NCBI GenBank assembly: GCA_900554095.1
Contig: USGC01000038.1
Span: forward strand, 1 to 12,387
DNA length: 12,387 nt
Source of the DNA: an uncultured bacterium
Lineage (GTDB): Bacteria; Cyanobacteriota; Vampirovibrionia; Gastranaerophilales; Gastranaerophilaceae
Direction: 5' to 3'
The translations under genes and the position numbers were made by a program. Position 1 is the first letter of the stretch. The number at the start of each line of letters is the position of its first letter. This document shows, piece by piece, positions 7,635 through 12,387 of this stretch. The notes under the pieces were generated by a model. The model worked only from the letters and a program-made list of their open reading frames with translations, did not search any database and was not told where the DNA came from.

Positions 7635-8377
7635 TAGATTTCTTTTAACGCCTCCTTAATTATTGATATTTGGCTTTCGATTGTCGCATCGATTACGCCG
7701 TTTGCTGTTGTAACTACACATCCGCCTTCTGTTACGGTCTCATCCGGAACTATAATTATCCGTGCATCAAGCCCAGCGTCTGACAAAATATCCGGTATGC
7801 TTTGTTTTAAAATACTTACTTGCGATGGGTTAACTTTCAGATTAATTTTTGTTTCTTCTTTTGAAAGAGTTTTCAATATTTCCGTAATCTTGTCCAATAT
7901 CATCTGCGGATCTTGAGTTATTTCTTTTTTAATAATTTTTTGTGCTATATCAATGCTTATTTCAAGAATGTCCGGAGCTATATATTCAAATACTTCTTGC
8001 TTGGCATTCATAAATACGCTAATAGCCTCTCTGAGCGCTTCAATATCCTCTCTTGCCTGCAAAATCCCCGCTTCATAACCTTCTTTAGCAGAGGCTTCAC
8101 GGATACTATCGGCTTCTTCTCTTGCTCGGGAAATCAAATTTCTTTCATCAACACGGCGAAATCCGCGGCGCCTGTCCCCGCGGCGTCTTTCAGTACGCTG
8201 TTTAAAATCTATATTGTCGAGATTAAACAAATCTATATCATCATCGACTGTTTTTTGCGGCTGCACAATTAGCTCAGGCTGTATTGGCGTTTCCGGTCGG
8301 ACATCCTCAACAACTTGAACTTCTTCTAATCCCTCTTGCAAGTCCGTTTTTTTGACAGTTTTTTTCTTTATAATCAT
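7634..8377 (-). CDS. fliH: FliH-like export ATPase stator with an Arg-rich segment
   Basis: A 247-aa protein. The N-terminal ~55 residues are acidic/low-complexity (VDDDIDLFNLDNIDF at 44-58). Next is a very basic patch, RTERRRGDRRRGFRR (61-75, nine Arg in 15). Residues 80-130 form a charged helix with the FliH-type small-residue spacing S96-xxx-G100-xxx-G104-xxx-A108. The C-terminal domain (~135-247) has the FliH/SctL/V-ATPase-E pattern: ILEISIDIAQKIIKKEI, INLKVNP, and IIIVPDETVTEGGCVVTTANG. FliH dimers tether and regulate the ATPase FliI at the export gate. The usual downstream fliI is absent here and flhA follows with a one-base overlap. No good Shine-Dalgarno precedes the ATG, which lies 12 bases after the upstream stop, so coupled translation is likely. 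The Arg-rich patch is not a feature I know from standard FliH. Confidence 0.85.
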   Translation of the reverse strand: MIIKKKTVKKTDLQEGLEEVQVVEDVRPETPIQPELIVQPQKTVDDDIDLFNLDNIDFKQRTERRRGDRRRGFRRVDERNLISRAREEADSIREASAKEGYEAGILQAREDIEALREAISVFMNAKQEVFEYIAPDILEISIDIAQKIIKKEITQDPQMILDKITEILKTLSKEETKINLKVNPSQVSILKQSIPDILSDAGLDARIIIVPDETVTEGGCVVTTANGVIDATIESQISIIKEALKEI

Positions 8378-8389
8378 GATTTAATTTTA

Positions 8390-9424
8390 TTATACACCAT
8401 GTTCGATGTGTGAGGCAATAACTGCTGCAACTCGCGGAGGAATTTTGCAGTATTCACCTTCAAGAGCACTGAAAACAAATCGTCTGACATTCGGTCTTTC
8501 AATCTGCAAGAGGTTTTCAAGCTTATTGCGGGGAATTAATTCAGCCGCTGCTTTCACTCTTTCAACAACCATATTTGTGTTAACTTCTGTTGCAGCTGGA
8601 AGATTTTCACCAATGTCTTCAAGAACCCGCATCGTAACAGTAGGGTCAACCTTTTCTTCTAAGTCGTCCACATACATATATTTTAAAACAGTACCGGCAT
8701 CATCTTGGTCAAAACGGTTTAAGATAGACTGAACTTTGTCATCTGTAACTCGTTTCAAAAGAAGCGCAACCGCAACCAGTTTTAAAAGTTTAGGAGGAGT
8801 ATATTTCTCAATTGGTTTTGAAATATCGCCAGGAGTTTGTGTTTGAGGAAGGTTTGGAGTTTCTGCTTTTGCCGGCGCCGACGGCGGCGCTTGCTGCACT
8901 GGTGCCGGCTGAGGCTGCTGCTCTTCTTGCATCTGCTGCATCATTGAATCTATATTTGACTGTTTTGAAGCCTTTTCACTTAATGCATCGTCAATTAAGT
9001 TTTTTTGCTTTAATTCTTGAATAGAATCAAGGTAAGCCTTTTTAACATGGTGCTCAATTATAGATAAAATCTGATCTTGCGGAAGCCCTTGCTTAAATGT
9101 CTGTTTTGCGATTTCAAAAATAGTGAATGCAATCTTTTGCATAATCACATCCCAATACTGCATTGGAATGCCCGAACGTATTAAATCAACAGATTTATGA
9201 AATGACCATTCCGCAATTATTTGAGTTATCATTGCGGCCTGATCAGCATTAAAATTCAGTTCTGTATCATTATAAAGGGCTTCACCGGCAATTGATGAGA
9301 AGTTCATCAAAGTATTCACAACGTATTGCTTCTGTTCCGGCGTAAATTCTGCCGGCACAATTTCTTTTGCCTGATCTGTTAAATTTTGTGCGAATGCTTT
9401 GTAATCAAAACCTTGTATTGCCAT
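8390..9424 (-). CDS. Protein in the fliG position; divergent FliG-like rotor/switch protein (putative)
   Basis: A 344-aa protein between fliF and fliH, where fliG normally is. Residues 1-160 are predicted mostly helical, with no membrane segment and no family that I recognise. Residues 162-210 are a Q/P/A-rich linker. Residues 211-344 resemble the start of FliG: LVAVALLLKRVTDDKVQSIL (216-235) matches the FliG_N pattern, and LLQIERPNVRRFVFSAL (305-321) followed by PPRVAAVIASHI (329-340) can be aligned with the FliG middle-domain EHPQ block (FLQSEHPQTIAVVLSYL, PPVAAQIL in Thermotoga FliG). The protein then ends. The C-terminal torque domain, with its charged residues, is missing. It would bind the FliF C-terminal tail, whose canonical motif is present next door. 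The ATG has AAGGGA a few bases upstream. FliG-relatedness is inferred from weak alignment by eye plus position. Confidence 0.55.
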   Translation of the reverse strand: MAIQGFDYKAFAQNLTDQAKEIVPAEFTPEQKQYVVNTLMNFSSIAGEALYNDTELNFNADQAAMITQIIAEWSFHKSVDLIRSGIPMQYWDVIMQKIAFTIFEIAKQTFKQGLPQDQILSIIEHHVKKAYLDSIQELKQKNLIDDALSEKASKQSNIDSMMQQMQEEQQPQPAPVQQAPPSAPAKAETPNLPQTQTPGDISKPIEKYTPPKLLKLVAVALLLKRVTDDKVQSILNRFDQDDAGTVLKYMYVDDLEEKVDPTVTMRVLEDIGENLPAATEVNTNMVVERVKAAAELIPRNKLENLLQIERPNVRRFVFSALEGEYCKIPPRVAAVIASHIEHGV

Positions 9425-9450
9425 TGTTTTCCCTTTTAAAGTCTAGTTAA

Positions 9451-11130
9451 TTATGTTTCTTCTATCCAGCTTTTGATTTTATCAGCGGCGTCTTCGTCGT
9501 CGGCTTCGTTGAGATTAGCGGACATGTTTGAAAGCGCGTTAACCAAATCATCAGTCGTATGAAGGGCAAGATATTCTTTTTGCTGCTGCTCAAGAAGACC
9601 TTGAGCCAATTCTTGCTGGCGTTGCGTAATTTGTGCTGCACGGTTGTTCATATCTTGAAGAAGCCGATCTTGCTCAATTTCTTTTTGGCGTAAAGCTTCG
9701 ACTTCCATTTCGTGCTGTTCTTGTGCTTTGCGAAGTTTATTGTGAACTGCTTTTGATATTCCAAAGAGACCAACAGCGCAAAGCGCAATTGTTATCCACC
9801 AAGGATTTCCGCTTTGGTCAGGTTTTGGAAGGCCAGCCGGTCTATCGCCTGCAAGGTAAGGGTCAATAGAATCTGAAAATGCGATTGTAACATTTTCAGG
9901 TGAAGCTTTTGGACTTGCTGCGTGAGCGATAAGTTCTTTTAATTCTTCTACGGTTGTTTCTGCCGGAAGCGCGCTCTTTTCCATTGTAACTGCTATTGAA
10001 ATTTCTTCAATTACACCTGGTTTTATGTATTCATTAGTTTGAGTTTTTGTAACGCCGTATTGGGTTTCGCGGGCCTGGCGTGAATAACTTCTGTCTTGGC
10101 TTGAGTCCTGACCGCCTGCGGCTAAGCCGTTAGGAAGATAAACACTTACAGCATTTGGATTTTTATTGCTGTCGCGGGTTTGATCTCCTAAACCTTCGGT
10201 GAAAGACTGTTCTGCAACAGAGGCTTTTTTATCCGGATCATACTCGATTCTGGTTCTTTCCATCGGAGCTTGGCGCAAGAAAGTGCTTACAGTTGCAACA
10301 TAATTTCCTTTACCGCCGAGTAAACGGTTTAATTGCTGTTCAACCTTTTGCTGCATATAGCGGTCGTTTTCCTGAAGTTTTTCTAGCATTTCATCCTCAG
10401 CATCCATTATAGAGCTGTATGTATTGCCATTTGTATCAGTGATTGCAATGTTATCAGCAGTCAAGCCGCTGACACTTCCAAGCAGGAGATTTGTAATCGC
10501 TTTAACCTTCATCGCATCAAGTTTTCCGACTTTATCAGTGTCTGAAATCGTAACTTGTACTGTGGCAGTTACCGGCTTTTTCATAGACGTAAACATTGTA
10601 TCTTCCGGAATTGAAATAAATACGGAGGCATTTGTAATAGGGTCAATCTGTTTTATAAGCCTTGCAAGTTCACCGTTAATTGCGCGTGTAAGACGGATTT
10701 TTTTATCTTCTTTAGTTGATGTAAAATCACCTTTATCAAAAACTTCAAGCCCAACGTTTTGATCCATCAAGCCGCTTTTTACAATCGCTAAAATAGCTTT
10801 ATCACGCTGTTCAGAGGTACATTTTTTACGTCCGGTTGTACAGTCGCCTTTTTTTAAATAAATAATAGATTTTGTACCGTCAAGCTTACGGCTTGCGGCT
10901 ATGTCGTTGCGGGCAAGAAGCGCTTGAATTTCAATAGCTTTACCTGCGTTGTCGGTTCTGACTAATTCTACATCTTCTTTTATCGGCTCGCCGCTTATTT
11001 CTTGTGCGCCGCCGCCTGATGATTTTCCTGCAAACGTCAGTATCGTAACCAGAAGCGCTATGAAAATCACGACACCGCCAATAATGCCGTATAATAAAGG
11101 TTTATTCTCTAATATTTTTTGAAAATCCAT
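9451..11130 (-). CDS. fliF: FliF, flagellar MS-ring protein
   Basis: A 559-aa protein, near normal length. Transmembrane helix 1 is at ~13-34 and helix 2 at ~443-462, with the periplasmic ring-building domains between. The YscJ/FliF core is clear: LTRAINGELARLIKQID (147-163), ASVFISIPEDTMF (168-180), TATVQV (188-193), and VKAITNLLLGSVSGLTADNI (209-228) with a following DTNGN. ERTRIEYDPDKK, Y369IKPG and IEEISIAVTME match the FliF C-terminal periplasmic part. After helix 2 comes a long Q/E-rich coiled coil (~465-520). The extreme C-terminus DEDAADKIKSWIEE (545-558) is the conserved FliG-binding tail. An unusual cysteine pair, C97 and C104, lies in a basic loop of the first periplasmic domain. 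The start ATG has GGGGAAAACA upstream, nearly the same leader as the next gene. FliF oligomerises in the inner membrane as the rotor base. Confidence 0.93.
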   Translation of the reverse strand: MDFQKILENKPLLYGIIGGVVIFIALLVTILTFAGKSSGGGAQEISGEPIKEDVELVRTDNAGKAIEIQALLARNDIAASRKLDGTKSIIYLKKGDCTTGRKKCTSEQRDKAILAIVKSGLMDQNVGLEVFDKGDFTSTKEDKKIRLTRAINGELARLIKQIDPITNASVFISIPEDTMFTSMKKPVTATVQVTISDTDKVGKLDAMKVKAITNLLLGSVSGLTADNIAITDTNGNTYSSIMDAEDEMLEKLQENDRYMQQKVEQQLNRLLGGKGNYVATVSTFLRQAPMERTRIEYDPDKKASVAEQSFTEGLGDQTRDSNKNPNAVSVYLPNGLAAGGQDSSQDRSYSRQARETQYGVTKTQTNEYIKPGVIEEISIAVTMEKSALPAETTVEELKELIAHAASPKASPENVTIAFSDSIDPYLAGDRPAGLPKPDQSGNPWWITIALCAVGLFGISKAVHNKLRKAQEQHEMEVEALRQKEIEQDRLLQDMNNRAAQITQRQQELAQGLLEQQQKEYLALHTTDDLVNALSNMSANLNEADDEDAADKIKSWIEET

Positions 11131-11172
11131 TGTTTTCCCCGGTCGGTTAAAATTGTATCCCTATTTTACATT

Positions 11173-11520
11173 TTACACTTGAATTTGCATAACTTTGTCA
11201 TACGCTTGTATGACTTTTCCGGTAAGTTGTGTCGCAACGTTAACACTGATTTCAGACTTTGCCATAGCTGTCATTACATCGTGAATATCAACGTTTGTGT
11301 TGCCCTGCATAACGTCTTTTAAAAGGTTATCGGGTGCTTCTACCTGCGCGTTAAGGTTTTCAACAAGTCCGGTAAATACTGTTTTAAAATCAGGTGTAGA
11401 AGGCTTTTCAATACCATCAAGCCTTGCAGACGGCATTCCGTAGAGGCCCGTATCAAGCTTTGAGTGCTCTATTCGGGCTGCTAAATCATAATTAGGCGTC
11501 CAGCTTACATTGTATTGCAT
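11173..11520 (-). CDS. fliE: FliE, flagellar hook-basal body junction protein
   Basis: A 115-aa protein whose C-terminal half fits FliE: DFKTVFTGLVENLNAQ (44-59), then DIHDVMTAMAKSEISVNVATQ (78-98) and KVIQAYDKVMQIQV (102-115), matching the family's dVm.a..KA......q...k...aY.eim.m.v pattern. The first ~40 residues are a less conserved extension. FliE links the FliF ring to the rod and is an early export substrate. It is the first gene of the operon: a promoter lies just upstream and fliF follows after 42 bases. The usual flgB-flgC pair does not precede it; a prepilin gene does. The ATG at 11520 is supported by GGCAGGGA a few bases upstream. Confidence 0.9.
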   Translation of the reverse strand: MQYNVSWTPNYDLAARIEHSKLDTGLYGMPSARLDGIEKPSTPDFKTVFTGLVENLNAQVEAPDNLLKDVMQGNTNVDIHDVMTAMAKSEISVNVATQLTGKVIQAYDKVMQIQV

Positions 11521-11543
11521 ATTTCCCTGCCTTTCTTTTATTT

Positions 11544-11573
11544 ATCATAACGTATTTTCACCCCTTTTGTGAA
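11544..11573 (-). promoter_or_regulatory. Sigma70-type promoter of the fliE-fliF-flhA-yidD operon
   Basis: Minus-strand TTCACA (11573-11568), an 18-base spacer and TATGAT (11549-11544), one mismatch from consensus in each box. The predicted start, near 11537, leaves a leader of about 17 bases before fliE. No further gene break in the cluster is large enough to need another promoter. The pattern does not look like the flagellar sigma28 or sigma54 consensus. Confidence 0.5.
11557..11573. promoter_or_regulatory. Inverted repeat TTCAC-7-GTGAA inside the fliE promoter
   Basis: Minus-strand TTCAC (11573-11569) and GTGAA (11561-11557) form a perfect 5-bp inverted repeat around a 7-base centre, overlapping the -35 box and spacer. 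A further related pair, TTTCACC at 11556-11562 and GGTGAAA at 11606-11612 on the plus strand, is 43 bases apart. This would be a sensible operator position, but the arms are short. Confidence 0.3.
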
Positions 11574-11663
11574 GATTTTTTGAGAAAAATCGTCCGTTCG
11601 ATGTAGGTGAAAAAAATATTTTATACTATTACATTAATGATTTTTAAAAGAAAGTCATGAAGA

Positions 11664-12371
11664 CTACCAAGGATAATCGTCTTTAATCTGCCAGCCGTCC
11701 CTGATTATTTTTTGAAGACAGCAATTACCGTTTTTTGACCCAAGACTGCAATTATTTTTTATGTAGCTGTCAGACGCAGCGTAACAATCGGCCACAACCC
11801 CTTTAGCAGTATCATCATCCACTCTGTAGAATGAAAATACATCTTTGCCAATACGATTTGGACCAGCACCAGCATTTATATCGACATAAATCCGAGTTTG
11901 CGGAGAACTCACGCCATCGGAATCTATAGTCTTTGTTGTTACACTGACAAAAATTCCGTCTTTCAGAATTACCCCTGTCCTCAAGTCATTCGCGATAATA
12001 TAAGAATTACCAAGGGTTCCGTCTATAAGATACCAGCGTTCAGTTTTATAACCGCAGTCTGACGCCGTTTTACAAACCTTAATTATTTGCATGTAAGGTT
12101 TCCAGTATTTATCAAAATACGCGTCAGAACCAATGTCATAACCACTTTCCCAGTATCTGTAATCCCCATTATCAACTTCAGAACGCTGAAATGCCTGATT
12201 TAATATCGAATATATTTTTTGAAGTTTTGCAACAGTTGCTTGCTTTTGATATTTACCAACCAGAGTCGGCATTGTCATTGCGGCCACGACACCGATTATG
12301 CCTAAAGTTATCAAAACTTCAGCTAAAGTAAAGCCTTTTAACCCCTCACCTGCAGGAGTAAAGCTCGCCAC
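11664..12371 (-). CDS. Prepilin-like protein 2 (type IV pilin/pseudopilin N-terminal signal)
   Basis: A 235-aa protein if started at the GTG at 12371; the frame stays open to the window edge, so the real start could be further upstream. The leader MASFTPAGEGLKG ends at the cleavage site G13/F14, followed by FTLAEVLITLGIIGVVAAMTM. The body follows the other prepilin closely: KYQKQATV, QKIYSILNQAFQRSEVDNGDYRYW, CKTASDCGYK (C100/C106), YVDINAGAGPNRIGKDVFSF and the same ending DGWQIKDDYPW. It has extra cysteines near the end (C196, C208, C217, C218). The sequence before the cleavage site looks like a translated repeat, not a typical Lys-rich leader. It probably belongs to the same pilus or secretion filament as its paralogue. 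Its own promoter would be outside the window; the fliE promoter lies downstream of its stop. Confidence 0.85.
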   Translation of the reverse strand: MASFTPAGEGLKGFTLAEVLITLGIIGVVAAMTMPTLVGKYQKQATVAKLQKIYSILNQAFQRSEVDNGDYRYWESGYDIGSDAYFDKYWKPYMQIIKVCKTASDCGYKTERWYLIDGTLGNSYIIANDLRTGVILKDGIFVSVTTKTIDSDGVSSPQTRIYVDINAGAGPNRIGKDVFSFYRVDDDTAKGVVADCYAASDSYIKNNCSLGSKNGNCCLQKIIRDGWQIKDDYPW

Positions 12372-12387
12372 AACCCTCTCCCGTACC
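12340..12387. repeat. Possible dispersed-repeat (REP-like) sequence under the prepilin 2 leader
   Basis: The last ~48 bases have a composition unlike the rest: CCCCTCACCTGCAGGAG, then CAACCCTCTCCC, in plus-strand orientation. CCCTCTCCC and CCCTCAC blocks are typical of short dispersed palindromic repeats in many bacteria. Read on the minus strand they give RERVVASFTPAGEG directly in front of the prepilin cleavage site. Only one copy is visible, so the repeat status is inference. Confidence 0.25.

Noticed and set aside
8375..8400. TATAAT between the FliG-position gene and fliH (minus strand GGTGTATAATAAAAT) as an internal promoter
   Set aside because: No usable -35 hexamer at 16-18 bases upstream and no proper TGn extension; the sequence is mostly the stop codon region of the upstream gene.
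11600..11640. Second promoter upstream of fliE (TTTAAA-17-TATAAA on the minus strand)
   Set aside because: The -35 is poor and the region is AT-rich by default; the TTCACA/TATGAT pair nearer the gene is better.
11641..11666. Terminator after prepilin 2 (AGTC-TTCAT-GACT followed by TTCTTTT on the minus strand)
   Set aside because: Only a 4-bp stem of low stability and an interrupted T-run; not enough to call.

Overview
The window looks like chromosome from a flagellated, outer-membrane-bearing, AT-rich bacterium. The best guess is a gut Gastranaerophilales/Vampirovibrionia (Melainabacteria) lineage, the non-photosynthetic relatives of Cyanobacteria. The clues are two paralogous prepilins with a class III-like leader (FTLAEVLIT.GIIG.VAA) and a DDYPW C-terminus, a style I associate with that group, next to a divergent flagellar cluster and a very long AsmA-like protein. 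This assignment rests on recognition of protein style, not on a marker gene.

Layout. Bases 3-4433 (+) hold most of a large AsmA/TamB-type envelope protein whose 5' end lies outside the window. It converges, with only 7 bp between stop codons, on a minus-strand block that fills the rest. In transcription order (right to left) this block is: prepilin 2 (11664-12371, possibly open past the right edge); a 143-bp gap with a good sigma70-type promoter; then fliE, fliF, a highly divergent protein in the fliG position, fliH, flhA and yidD, tightly packed; then a hairpin, a second strong promoter, a short leader ORF containing a G10 tract, and prepilin 1 (4441-5109).

How they work together. FliE and FliF build the MS-ring/rod junction, the FliG-position protein probably sits on the cytoplasmic face of FliF, FliH is the export-ATPase stator and FlhA the export gate. 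fliI, flhB and a canonical fliG are not in the cluster here. YidD, normally a partner of YidC/Oxa1 insertion, is coupled to flhA. The prepilins belong to a separate pilus/pseudopilus-like system that flanks the flagellar operon on both sides.

The points most worth following up are the FliG-position protein, which seems to lack the torque-generating C-terminal domain and carries an extra N-terminal domain, and the leader of prepilin 1, where a G10 homopolymer sits between a start codon with a consensus Shine-Dalgarno and the prepilin. Gain of one G, or loss of two, would fuse the two reading frames. There is no stretch over 300 bases without a gene.
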